A stretch of 34,258 nt of DNA, taken from a virus. Where the stretch lies: positions 1 to 34,258 of the IMG/VR virus record IMGVR_UViG_3300020122_000232. The stretch is one strand, 5' to 3'. Under the pieces are notes generated by a model that ran no database searches, was not told the DNA's origin, and worked only from the letters and a program-made list of their open reading frames with translations. The translations under genes were made by a program, and so were the position numbers. Shown here in pieces: positions 1 through 5,452 of the stretch. Positions within the stretch are counted from its first letter, which is position 1, and every line of letters starts with the position of its first letter.

Positions 1-1
1 C

Positions 2-14
2 TTCACTAAGTGAA
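2..14. repeat. Dyad TTCAC-TAA-GTGAA, copy 1
   Basis: A perfect 5-bp dyad with a 3-nt spacer, directly upstream of the TTGACA element at 26-31. It is one of six perfect TTCAC-N2-3-GTGAA sites seen in the window. Its place beside a promoter fits an operator, but that function is inferred. Confidence 0.5.
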
Positions 15-25
15 CTGCCTTACAG

Positions 26-54
26 TTGACAACTATAAAGCATAGCAGAATAAT
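26..54 (+). promoter_or_regulatory. Predicted sigma70 promoter
   Basis: TTGACA at 26-31, a 17-nt spacer and AATAAT at 49-54 (five of six bases of TATAAT). It points at the gene starting at 119. A TTCAC/GTGAA dyad lies 11 nt upstream of the -35 box. Confidence 0.6.
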
Positions 55-72
55 GTCAAGTACCAAAATACA

Positions 73-94
73 CTAGTACTAGAAATAATTCTAG
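73..94. repeat. Two overlapping palindromes in the leader of the first gene
   Basis: CTAGTACTAG (73-82) is a perfect 10-bp palindrome. It overlaps a second one, CTAGAA-ATAA-TTCTAG (79-94). Both lie between the predicted promoter and the start at 119, so they could be an operator or an mRNA hairpin. The related ACTAGT/AGTACT words recur near 863-904. Confidence 0.4.
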
Positions 95-118
95 CACACA
101 ATAAGAGGTAAGAAATAC

Positions 119-517
119 ATGGCAGTAATGAAACCCGAAGAATCCCGCCCGCTCGATCCAAGTACTCCGCTAAGTGAACCAGTAGGACCGATAGTCGGAC
201 TCGAAACTAAATACCGGGTAACAACTGTCCTAGATGTGCCCGCAATCGCACCAGAATCGAATATGGGAACAGAAACCCACCAGGATAAGGAAACAGACGC
301 AGAGCCCGGAGAGACAGAACCAACAACAGATGTAGGCAGTACACGGCTATCAATAAGACTAGAGACCGCGAGACAAGCACAAAAGCTTTTGGAAGATCCG
401 ACACTGGGATTAAATGAACGTCTAAAGATCATGGCCACGATAGAGAAATTGACAGTAGGCGCAAAAGGCAGAGGTAAGGCGAAGGATAAAAGCAAGAGCG
501 GGCTATTCTCGAAGTAA
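119..517 (+). CDS. Hypothetical protein, acidic N-terminal half and lysine-rich tail
   Basis: 132 residues, not recognised. Residues 1-75 are rich in Pro, Glu, Asp and Thr and look disordered. Residues 76-112 form a probable helical segment (ETARQAQKLL...LNERLKIMATIEKL), followed by a strongly basic tail (GKAKDKSKSG). The ATG follows an AGAGGT-like SD about 9 nt upstream, and a near-consensus promoter lies at 26-54. A helical unit with a basic tail could bind nucleic acid, as small terminase subunits do, but nothing specific supports that role and the terminase large subunit is 9 kb away. The gene stands alone, followed by 470 nt without a convincing long gene. Confidence 0.7.
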   Translation: MAVMKPEESRPLDPSTPLSEPVGPIVGLETKYRVTTVLDVPAIAPESNMGTETHQDKETDAEPGETEPTTDVGSTRLSIRLETARQAQKLLEDPTLGLNERLKIMATIEKLTVGAKGRGKAKDKSKSGLFSK

Positions 518-531
518 GGGATTGGCAGGGA

Positions 532-560
532 TTGACCACGCGCGAGCGGGAGAATATGAT
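532..560 (+). promoter_or_regulatory. Predicted sigma70 promoter for a short transcript
   Basis: TTGACC (532-537), a 17-nt spacer and TATGAT (555-560); each box matches five of six consensus bases. The expected transcription start is near 567, and a strong terminator follows at 618-655. Confidence 0.5.
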
Positions 561-587
561 AAGCCTATTAGAATCAGACGGTGGAAT

Positions 588-623
588 ATGGGACTAGCGG
601 CGAATGCTATTGGAATGGGTTAA
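588..623 (+). CDS. Possible leader peptide MGLAANAIGMG
   Basis: Eleven codons from ATG at 588 to TAA at 621-623, with a GGTGG SD-like sequence just upstream. The stop codon lies in the first arm (GGTTAA, 618-623) of the terminator hairpin, the geometry expected if ribosome position affected termination. So short a frame can arise by chance and codon use cannot be judged. Confidence 0.2.
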   Translation: MGLAANAIGMG

Positions 624-655
624 AAATTCACCAAAGGTGAAAAATTAACCTTTTT
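618..655 (+). terminator. Intrinsic terminator with two-part stem
   Basis: GGTTAA (618-623) pairs with TTAACC (645-650), and TTCACC (627-632) with GGTGAA (636-641). The two helices are separated by a symmetric AAA/AAA internal loop, closed by an AAA loop and followed directly by TTTTT (651-655). Confidence 0.75.
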
Positions 656-671
656 GCCCAATTCGCGTATT

Positions 672-828
672 TTCGCATTCCCAGAACATGCCCGCAAGCT
701 ATTGAAAACAAACAATTACCAGAACGCAATGCGAACTAATGTATATTTCTTCGCATTCGGCAATGAACCAAAAACCCCAATGAGTTACCGGGTTTGACCA
801 CACGTCGCGCTATCCTGGAATTCGCATT
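672..828. repeat. Iteron-like TTCGCATT repeats in intergenic DNA
   Basis: The octamer TTCGCATT occurs directly at 672-679, 750-757 and 821-828, and inverted (AATGCGAA) at 728-735. The copies at 728 and 750 form an inverted pair with a 14-nt spacer. No credible gene occupies this stretch. Clustered octamers in AT-rich non-coding phage DNA suggest protein-binding sites, perhaps for replication or regulation. Confidence 0.45.
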
Positions 829-862
829 AGTATAACTAGCGTGTTATCAATAGCTTGCAGAT

Positions 863-948
863 AGTACTAGTAGATAGGGGACCCTATTGGGACTAGTAGT
901 ACTAGGCGGGTGGGTCCCCCCAAGTACCTTGTAGTTAAAATTGTACTT
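863..948. repeat. Nested, mutually exclusive inverted repeats
   Basis: ATAGGG-GA-CCCTAT (874-887) forms a tight hairpin. GGGGACCC (877-884) can instead pair perfectly with GGGTCCCC (912-919). ACTAGT/AGTACT words flank the hairpin (863-871, 892-903), and AAGTAC (922-927) pairs with GTACTT (943-948). The alternatives compete for the same bases, so an RNA here could switch structure. It lies upstream of the nuclease gene at 987. Confidence 0.4.
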
Positions 949-964
949 ATTGACCCGTTCCCGT

Positions 965-981
965 ACTTCACTGTGCGAAGT
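965..981 (+). repeat. 17-bp inverted repeat, left copy
   Basis: ACTTCACTGTGCGAAGT is the exact reverse complement of 1248-1264. Each copy is itself a partial dyad (ACTTC-N7-GAAGT). The pair brackets the T5orf172-like gene almost exactly. Confidence 0.6.
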
Positions 982-986
982 GGTAT

Positions 987-1283
987 TTGATCTATTTCAT
1001 TCTCGCCAAAAAAACCAATCGGTTGAAAATCGGTTACTCGAAGTCCGCTGCTGAAGTAGACCGCAGGTTCCTTTTCCTTTTGAACGAAAACGCGGACGAT
1101 CTGGAATTGCTTGGGCACATCCCAGGGGATTTTGAACATGAGCACGACTTGCATCGGGAGTTGGCCGACGAGCGGGCGCACAATGAATGGTTCGAGTACA
1201 ACGACACTGTGAAGGAAGTTGTAGCCAGAGAACGCGCGTTGGCGAGTACTTCGCACAGTGAAGTGAATCACTCCGCTGAGTGA
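987..1283 (+). CDS. GIY-YIG / T5orf172-type nuclease-like protein
   Basis: 98 residues. The pattern IYFILAKKTNRLKIGYS near the start, a central basic and acidic segment (EVDRRFLFLLNENADDLELL), then HDLHREL and NEWFEY, follows the T5orf172/MUG113 branch of the GIY-YIG superfamily, where the conserved E..LH and EWF elements lie in this order. The length suits a stand-alone domain of the family. The start is TTG at 987 with no clear SD. The gene sits between two perfect 17-bp inverted repeats, the right one overlapping its last codons. Such domains occur in phage homing nucleases and in phage proteins of unknown function. Mobility is inferred from the flanking repeats; activity is unproven. Confidence 0.65.
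   Translation: MIYFILAKKTNRLKIGYSKSAAEVDRRFLFLLNENADDLELLGHIPGDFEHEHDLHRELADERAHNEWFEYNDTVKEVVARERALASTSHSEVNHSAE
1248..1264 (-). repeat. 17-bp inverted repeat, right copy
   Basis: ACTTCGCACAGTGAAGT is the exact reverse complement of 965-981. A further dyad, TCACTC-CGCT-GAGTGA, follows at 1268-1283 across the stop codon of the nuclease-like gene. Confidence 0.6.
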
Positions 1284-1296
1284 ACAACTATAAACC

Positions 1297-1971
1297 TTGA
1301 AAATCCTAATCGCCATAACCGCCTGCCATAAGCGGGCCGACTACTGTAACTATCAGCGGGGAACTTGGGTTTCGAGATTGCCGGAGGGGACCCTACATAG
1401 GTTCTTTTTTGGACGCGGCGGGTCGCACCCCCGAGCGTTCCGGTATTCGGATGAAGTCGATCTGGCGGTTCCGGATGATTATGCCCGCTTGACCTTGAAG
1501 GTTCGGGCGATGTTTGAATGGGCGTACCGCGAGGGCTTCGATTACGTGTTTAAGTGCGACGACGACACCTACCTGTTTCCCGAGCGATTGATGAAGTCCG
1601 GGTTTCAGCGTTGGGATTACATCGGGCAGTCCAGAGTGTTGGATGGTCTCGGGCGGGGGATTTGTTCAGGCGGCTGCTACGGGTTGTCCCGGAAAGCTCT
1701 GAAGGTTTTGGTCGAGTCGCCACAGGATTGGATGTACAAACCCCGGCAGTTGAATCTGACCGGTGCGGTACTTTGGCAGGAAGACCGATGGGTGGCCGAG
1801 GTTCTGCAGCGCAGCGGAATACAGCCGCACAATGATAAACGCTTCACACAGCGGAGTAAGGACATGACCGGCGCGGAAATCGCCGTGTGGGAATACCCAG
1901 GGATCGAGATGGTCCGGAAACACCGCCGCCATTATCCGCTGGATTTGAAACTGACGTACAAAGAATTCTAA
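1297..1971 (+). CDS. GT31-like glycosyltransferase
   Basis: 224 residues. The sequence follows the order of the beta-1,3-galactosyltransferase type (GT31): an N-terminal strand and RGTWVSRLP (21-29), a DDYARLTLKV helix (60-69), YVFKCDDDTYL (83-93) with the metal-binding D-x-D at 88-90, YIGQSR, the acceptor-side SGGCYGLSRKAL (124-134), and QEDRWVAEVL (161-170), the usual EDV-like element. It probably transfers a sugar from a nucleotide-sugar donor to phage DNA, a virion protein or a host glycan; the substrate cannot be read. The start is TTG at 1297, 13 nt after the nuclease-like gene, with a poor SD. About 260 nt of non-coding DNA follow. The family call is strong and the exact acceptor unknown. 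Confidence 0.8.
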   Translation: MKILIAITACHKRADYCNYQRGTWVSRLPEGTLHRFFFGRGGSHPRAFRYSDEVDLAVPDDYARLTLKVRAMFEWAYREGFDYVFKCDDDTYLFPERLMKSGFQRWDYIGQSRVLDGLGRGICSGGCYGLSRKALKVLVESPQDWMYKPRQLNLTGAVLWQEDRWVAEVLQRSGIQPHNDKRFTQRSKDMTGAEIAVWEYPGIEMVRKHRRHYPLDLKLTYKEF

Positions 1972-2229
1972 GAGTTTGTGGCTGGGGCGCTGGACAAGCA
2001 CGACGGTATCCAGGCGGGCCACAAAAATATAACCCGAGATGCCCTCTGTTCCTTAACGGTGTGAAGACCGGGAGCATGTCTCTCTGGCGCACCTGGTAGC
2101 TGAACTTCAACTAGGCTATTGGGCGTGGCGCAAAGCCGGGATACACCCGGCAAAGTTTAAAGGAGAAATTCATTGTTAAGACTATGTAGACCGTTCATGT
2201 GAAGTTAGCGTGGATGGTCGGAGCAGACC
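1972..2229. other. Non-coding stretch with hairpins
   Basis: 258 nt without a convincing long gene. It holds a strong hairpin GCCGGG-ATACA-CCCGGC (2135-2151) without a T-run, an orphan SD (AGGAG, 2161-2165) followed by a nine-codon frame, and the hairpin over the next gene's start. I looked for a tRNA cloverleaf and saw none. Confidence 0.5.
2173..2202 (+). CDS. Possible nine-residue leader peptide
   Basis: TTG at 2173 to TGA at 2200-2202 encodes MLRLCRPFM. A good SD (AGGAG, 2161-2165) lies 7 nt upstream and serves no other start. Translation through it could affect the hairpin (2214-2231) that covers the next start codon. Very short, so speculative. Confidence 0.2.
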   Translation: MLRLCRPFM

Positions 2230-2231
2230 AT
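2214..2231 (+). promoter_or_regulatory. Start-codon hairpin with SD in the loop
   Basis: ATGGTC (2214-2219) pairs perfectly with GACCAT (2226-2231). The loop GGAGCA carries the SD of the gene at 2230, and the stem takes in the first two bases of its ATG. This could limit or gate translation. Confidence 0.4.
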
Positions 2232-2538
2232 GAAGCATCCGAAGAATCGCGCGGAGCGTCGTCACAACGGCAATACGTGGCGCGACCGGCAGCGGGAAAT
2301 TATGAAGTCTTGGTGGCGTCCCGGCGCTGAAGATTTAGAAGAGTATTGGAAAGACAACAATATGTGGAACGCTCGGAAACAGAGCGTAGCCCATGGCAAC
2401 CGTTGCGCCTACCACTTTGAGAAATACAGTTCAAAAGAAATCCGCAAACGCCGTAGAGCACTGGATGAAGAACTTGTTCTTAACATTTTAAGTTGGGAAG
2501 AAAATGAACCCCACAAACCGAACCATAACCTTCTCTGA
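2230..2538 (+). CDS. Small basic hypothetical protein
   Basis: 102 residues, rich in Arg, Lys, Trp and His and not recognised. The N-terminus (MKHPKNRAERRHNGNTWRDR) is strongly basic, with several Trp-containing segments (WWRPGAEDLEEYW) and a further basic block (KEIRKRRRAL) near 72-81. This suggests nucleic-acid contact, but no family can be named. ATG at 2230 has GGAG 6 nt upstream, inside a hairpin. The last 35 nt overlap the next gene in another frame, which suggests translational coupling. Confidence 0.7.
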   Translation: MKHPKNRAERRHNGNTWRDRQREIMKSWWRPGAEDLEEYWKDNNMWNARKQSVAHGNRCAYHFEKYSSKEIRKRRRALDEELVLNILSWEENEPHKPNHNLL

Positions 2539-2830
2539 AGGAAGCAACGGGCTCTCTACGCATACTGTTTTTCAAGATGACGACGGCGTGGATCACATTG
2601 TGACCGCTAAACGCGGGTTCGTGAAAATCACGGATGTCCAGAAACCCGTCCACGACGAAGTACAGTTTCTAAAAGACGCCCAGAACAAAACCGGCAAACG
2701 CACTCCGGAGCCAGCAATGGCCGATGCAATGGCCGCCGTGAACAAATCAGCAGATCCATCGTCCCCGGTTTACATTCTGGACGGAAACGGGCGATTGAAA
2801 AAAGTACGAGATTTACCAGGGACCCTATAA
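2504..2830 (+). CDS. Hypothetical protein
   Basis: 108 residues, not recognised. A predicted beta-rich first half (RTITFSEGSNG, HTVFQDDDGVDHIVTAKRGF) is followed by a polar helical middle and an Ala-rich stretch (PAMADAMAAV). It starts with ATG inside the end of the previous gene, behind a GGGAAGA SD-like sequence, and ends 13 nt before the most likely start of the next gene. No signal peptide or membrane segment is visible. Confidence 0.7.
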   Translation: MNPTNRTITFSEGSNGLSTHTVFQDDDGVDHIVTAKRGFVKITDVQKPVHDEVQFLKDAQNKTGKRTPEPAMADAMAAVNKSADPSSPVYILDGNGRLKKVRDLPGTL

Positions 2831-2843
2831 AGGATTGTTAGTG

Positions 2844-3389
2844 ATGGCGTGCGGAGACACCCCAATGGATGTTGAATATTTAGAAGCAGTCTTCAGAAAC
2901 GAATTTATCGACCACGCGCCTCTGTATGTGGCGTCGAAAAAAGTTCAACTCGGGTCGGAAGATTTGCGTCCTAATATTAAGTTCGTGATGTATCGCGGTA
3001 GCCTCCAAGAGTGTGGAAACATCGTTGAACTGATTTCAGATTACAAAATGATTTCAGAATCGGAAGCTGTTCTGAATAAGATGGGTTTAGACTCTCTGTT
3101 TCTGGAACACACAAAAACGCTCGCTAGAAATGCCGGAGTTTTTGTAGACGGTCTCATCCGAAAAGAAAACGCTAAAGAGCGGGACTCGACCGATCCCCGA
3201 GACACAAAAAGCACCATCGTCACGGACGTATTTCAAATGCGCGAAGGCAAGAGAAATCTGAATCTTGTCGTGGTGAATAACCCACCGGTGCAATTCGATC
3301 CCGGCAACCCCCAAACCCTCGGATGGGTCGCGTATCGTTTTTATTTTGCAAGCGCCCGCCTTCGTCAAGAATATCAAGCAACCGCATAG
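2844..3389 (+). CDS. Hypothetical protein
   Basis: 181 residues from ATG at 2844, not recognised. The frame is open from TTG 2835, but that codon touches the SD (AAAGGA, 2829-2834) and cannot be used with it. GTG 2841 and ATG 2844 are spaced 6 and 9 nt, and ATG is preferred. The protein is soluble and mixed alpha/beta. It ends with an aromatic segment (LGWVAYRFYFASARL) that resembles the C-terminal helices of some phage structural proteins. It precedes the run of small ...NPA proteins. Confidence 0.7.
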   Translation: MACGDTPMDVEYLEAVFRNEFIDHAPLYVASKKVQLGSEDLRPNIKFVMYRGSLQECGNIVELISDYKMISESEAVLNKMGLDSLFLEHTKTLARNAGVFVDGLIRKENAKERDSTDPRDTKSTIVTDVFQMREGKRNLNLVVVNNPPVQFDPGNPQTLGWVAYRFYFASARLRQEYQATA

Positions 3390-3440
3390 GCCAGCCCTGC
3401 TGCCCTCAGTAGTCCACAAAGTGAATAGCAAGCAGGAAAC

Positions 3441-3770
3441 ATGGCAACACAAGTTAAATTCACCACACCCAACGGGGACTTCGCTGTAATCGACAACGGC
3501 ACGCCGTTATCTTTTCCGACCCTGAGTGCCGGAGCCCACGTCGGATACGACACAGGGTTTGTCGGGACGCAGAGTCAAGGCACGAACCCAGTAGCCGACA
3601 CAGGAACGGTTCTGATAGACGCATCCGGCAACGACACGGTATACGCCGACCCCCAGGTCTCCACGGTTAAAGGCAATCCGGTTTCAGCAGTCGCCCCCGT
3701 GTATGCAACGGTTACGAAGGTTCTGACCAACGCACTGTCCGCAACCGTGAACTGGAAAAACCCAGCCTAA
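3441..3770 (+). CDS. Small beta-rich protein with ...NPA tail (member 1)
   Basis: 109 residues rich in Thr, Val, Gly and Asn with alternating hydrophobic residues, as in beta proteins of phage capsids. It ends in ATVNWKNPA. Two other proteins nearby end in TVRFANPA (gene at 3990) and SVVFNNPA (gene at 4283), so the tail is a shared signature. The SD is AGGAAA just upstream of the ATG. Likely a small virion or decoration protein, inferred from composition and context only. Confidence 0.65.
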   Translation: MATQVKFTTPNGDFAVIDNGTPLSFPTLSAGAHVGYDTGFVGTQSQGTNPVADTGTVLIDASGNDTVYADPQVSTVKGNPVSAVAPVYATVTKVLTNALSATVNWKNPA

Positions 3771-3778
3771 GGAATTAT

Positions 3779-3988
3779 ATGAAACTCAAAGAAACGAATT
3801 GCAGGGTTCTCGGAACCAAGCGGGAAGAAGCGGACTACATCACGACCGCGACCCCGATGCAAACGAAAAAGAAACAGATGTTGAGTGCCAAAGAAGCAGG
3901 ACTGGACGCCACTCGGGAAAAAGCAACCACTAAAGCCCGTAGGGGCGGAAACGTTCGGCCATTAGACGGCGGACGAGCAGGAGAATAA
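3779..3988 (+). CDS. Small basic hypothetical protein
   Basis: 69 residues, rich in Lys, Arg and Thr, with no recognised domain. AAGGAA serves as SD. The gene lies between two members of the ...NPA family, with 8 nt before and 1 nt after, so all are probably co-translated. Its tail (KARRGGNVRPLDGGRAGE) is basic and probably disordered. Confidence 0.6.
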   Translation: MKLKETNCRVLGTKREEADYITTATPMQTKKKQMLSAKEAGLDATREKATTKARRGGNVRPLDGGRAGE

Positions 3989-3989
3989 C

Positions 3990-4274
3990 ATGGCTATTGA
4001 TTCCGGAGCCGCTACTGGTCAGGCTCAAACAGCATTTGGTTTACCCGGAGGCCCCGTAGTTACGGGTCTCGAAATTCACGTCGGCAACCCCCCGAGTCAG
4101 CTCGTCGGAAACATCGCTACGGGCGTGAACCCACTTCCACCGGTTGATGTGCCGTATGTGGATCCCAACGTCGCCCCGACAACCATCTCCGGTGCCGCAC
4201 TGGTCACGACTAAGACCACCGTTAGTTTTAACGGCGCTCCCGGCGTCACGGTGAGATTCGCGAATCCCGCGTAA
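3990..4274 (+). CDS. Small beta-rich protein with ...NPA tail (member 2)
   Basis: 94 residues, rich in Gly, Pro, Val and Thr, ending GVTVRFANPA. The tail matches its neighbours at 3441 and 4283, while the rest of the sequence differs. The SD is GGAGAA 4 nt before the ATG. A repeated short C-terminal strand on otherwise different small proteins suggests a common docking partner, for example a capsid or tail subunit. That is inference. Confidence 0.65.
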   Translation: MAIDSGAATGQAQTAFGLPGGPVVTGLEIHVGNPPSQLVGNIATGVNPLPPVDVPYVDPNVAPTTISGAALVTTKTTVSFNGAPGVTVRFANPA

Positions 4275-4282
4275 GGTGAAAT

Positions 4283-4486
4283 ATGGCACAAGGACCTTCC
4301 ACTACTACAAACATCATCATCAATAAATCCGGCAGCCAGGTCGTGTTCACGAACCCAGCGGTCCACCCGCTCCAACCAGGGTCCGGACTAACCCCCGCCG
4401 CCGCGACTAAATCAGCCGGTCAGCCGAACGGTTCCGTCATCGGCCAGATCGCAGGCACATCCGTCGTTTTCAACAACCCCGCATAG
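4283..4486 (+). CDS. Small beta-rich protein with ...NPA tail (member 3)
   Basis: 67 residues. It carries the signature twice: QVVFTNPA at about residues 19-26 and TSVVFNNPA at the C-terminus, with a Pro/Ala/Gly linker between. It thus looks like two copies of the strand joined. AAGGTGAAAT provides the SD. It sits 8 nt after the previous family member and 7 nt before a small membrane-protein gene. Confidence 0.65.
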   Translation: MAQGPSTTTNIIINKSGSQVVFTNPAVHPLQPGSGLTPAAATKSAGQPNGSVIGQIAGTSVVFNNPA

Positions 4487-4493
4487 GAGAAAC

Positions 4494-4619
4494 ATGGCTC
4501 TATTTTTACTGAAGTACATTCCAATTCTTTTTGTCGGCGGATTTCTGACCTCGTTCGCTGAGAAGAAGTTTCAGTACAGTTTGTACGATACGATCATCGG
4601 TCTTTTCAAGAAGAAATAA
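4494..4619 (+). CDS. 41-residue single-span membrane protein
   Basis: The frame ATG 4494 to TAA 4617-4619 encodes 41 residues: a hydrophobic N-terminal span (about 3-20, LFLLKYIPILFVGGFLTS) followed by a basic tail ending FKKK. A strong SD (AGGAG) lies 5 nt upstream of the ATG. It could be a holin-like or other small membrane protein of the lysis or virion module, but one span and no lysis neighbours leave this open. Confidence 0.6.
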   Translation: MALFLLKYIPILFVGGFLTSFAEKKFQYSLYDTIIGLFKKK

Positions 4620-4633
4620 TGGACAGAAATAGA

Positions 4634-4662
4634 TTGACAATAAGATGGAGTAATGATACTCT
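4634..4662 (+). promoter_or_regulatory. Candidate extended -10 promoter
   Basis: Consensus TTGACA (4634-4639) with TACTCT 17 nt downstream (4657-4662) behind a TG extension (4654-4655). The -10 box is poor. A hairpin GAGTA-ATGA-TACTC (4648-4661) overlaps it. Confidence 0.35.
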
Positions 4663-4667
4663 GTCTT

Positions 4668-4721
4668 AGTAGCTCATTTGTAGTCACCTCCTTGGGGCCG
4701 CTTCTAACGGGGCGGCCTTTT
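4668..4721 (+). ncRNA. Candidate small RNA carrying an anti-SD sequence
   Basis: The interval lies between a candidate promoter (4634-4662) and an intrinsic terminator (4696-4721) and has no reading frame. It contains CACCTCCTT (4685-4693), identical to the conserved 3' end of 16S rRNA that binds SD sequences. It might base-pair with SD regions, or be the leader of the gene at 4736. The 9-nt match could be chance. Confidence 0.3.
4696..4721 (+). terminator. Intrinsic terminator
   Basis: GGCCGC (4696-4701) pairs with GCGGCC (4712-4717), extendable by two G-T pairs. The loop is 10 nt and TTTT follows at 4718-4721. It ends 14 nt before the next start codon, so it may act as an attenuator for that gene. 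Confidence 0.6.
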
Positions 4722-4735
4722 AAAACCGGAGAACC

Positions 4736-4939
4736 ATGGTCACTTTTTATAAAAGTCATAAAATAGAAGTGAACGCCCAACCAAACGGGCAGATTCTCTT
4801 CGACGTTTTTGACCGTCGCGGCCAAGGGCTTTTGTCGGGTCATGCTTTCTCCACGAATGAACAATTCTGGGCAGACACGATGAAGTCCCGAGTAGATCAG
4901 TTTGTGAACGAAAGGCCCGTAGATTTTAGATATTCGTAA
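4736..4939 (+). CDS. Small hypothetical protein
   Basis: 67 residues, not recognised. The first half is beta-like (TFYKSHKIEVNAQPNGQILFDVFDRRG) and the second amphipathic helical (NEQFWADTMKSRVDQFVNE). The ATG follows CCGGAGAACC, so GGAG is the SD. The gene lies directly behind an intrinsic terminator and alone between two structured non-coding intervals, so it may have its own control. Confidence 0.6.
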   Translation: MVTFYKSHKIEVNAQPNGQILFDVFDRRGQGLLSGHAFSTNEQFWADTMKSRVDQFVNERPVDFRYS

Positions 4940-4947
4940 AAGTTGCT

Positions 4948-5000
4948 ACTGGACACGATTCCAGTGTCGCCCGACTAGTACCAGCCGTTCGACGGAACGG
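4948..5000. other. Two stem-loops in a 134-nt gene-free gap
   Basis: ACTGG (4948-4952) pairs with CCAGT (4961-4965), and CCGTTC (4985-4990) with GAACGG (4995-5000) around a GACG loop. Neither has a T-run, so they are not typical terminators. They may be leader structure for the gene at 5074. Confidence 0.35.
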
Positions 5001-5073
5001 TGCCTAGCGTGCCCGAGGCGAGCAAGAAATATCGGCTTAATTTTCGACCCCGCATAGCGGCGTCAAGGAAAAC

Positions 5074-5451
5074 ATGAGCAAAGCAAAAACCCAAGAAGAG
5101 AAGATAGCGGCCCAAGTCGTAGCGGATGCGAACTCAGCGCAAGCAACTGGCGCGAGCGGTCTTTCAATGCCGAAAGAAACCGTGAACGTGACTATCGCCG
5201 CGATCCTGAATGAGAAAGCCGCAGACGGTAGCTATTACGCTTTGCCGCCTCAAGTAGTCCCTCTGGACCGCCCGAAGGGTTTGCCGCAACTCGAAGCCGA
5301 CCGGATGAGTGTCGCGCAGGCATGGACGCTAGTCGCCAATAACGGTCTGACTTTCCGGGACGAGAAAAACAAAGTTCATATTTACCCGCTCACTACGATT
5401 CATCATCTCGAAGTAGAAGTCAGTCCGATATCAGGTATTACTCTGGAATAG
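5074..5451 (+). CDS. Hypothetical protein ahead of the sugar operon
   Basis: 125 residues, not recognised. The N-terminal third is Ala/Gln-rich (EEKIAAQVVADANSAQATGA). The remainder is a mixed fold with a helix (MSVAQAWTLVANNGLTF) and a beta C-terminus (HHLEVEVSPISGITL). AAGGAAAAC before the ATG is the SD. The stop lies 1 nt before the cupin start, so it is probably part of that transcript. Confidence 0.65.
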   Translation: MSKAKTQEEKIAAQVVADANSAQATGASGLSMPKETVNVTIAAILNEKAADGSYYALPPQVVPLDRPKGLPQLEADRMSVAQAWTLVANNGLTFRDEKNKVHIYPLTTIHHLEVEVSPISGITLE

Positions 5452-5452
5452 C

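Larger units (their letters stand above)
567..655 (+). ncRNA. Candidate small RNA or attenuated leader
   Basis: The roughly 89-nt interval between a predicted promoter (532-560) and a strong intrinsic terminator (618-655) contains no long reading frame. It may be a free small RNA, or a leader with an 11-codon peptide whose stop codon lies inside the terminator hairpin. Function unknown; the call rests on the bounding signals only. Confidence 0.35.

Noticed and set aside
2030-2160. Possible tRNA in the gap before 2230
   Set aside because: A GC-rich hairpin at 2135-2151 hints at a T arm, but the loop is not TTC-like and no acceptor, D or anticodon arms pair around it.
2500-2540. Programmed frameshift joining the genes at 2230 and 2504
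   Set aside because: The overlap has no X-XXY-YYZ slippery heptamer, and the second gene has its own ATG and SD-like sequence.
4653-4693. Minus-strand gene behind the sequence AAGGAGGTGA
   Set aside because: The SD is perfect, but the frame is only ATG AGC TAC TAA, so no meaningful product follows.
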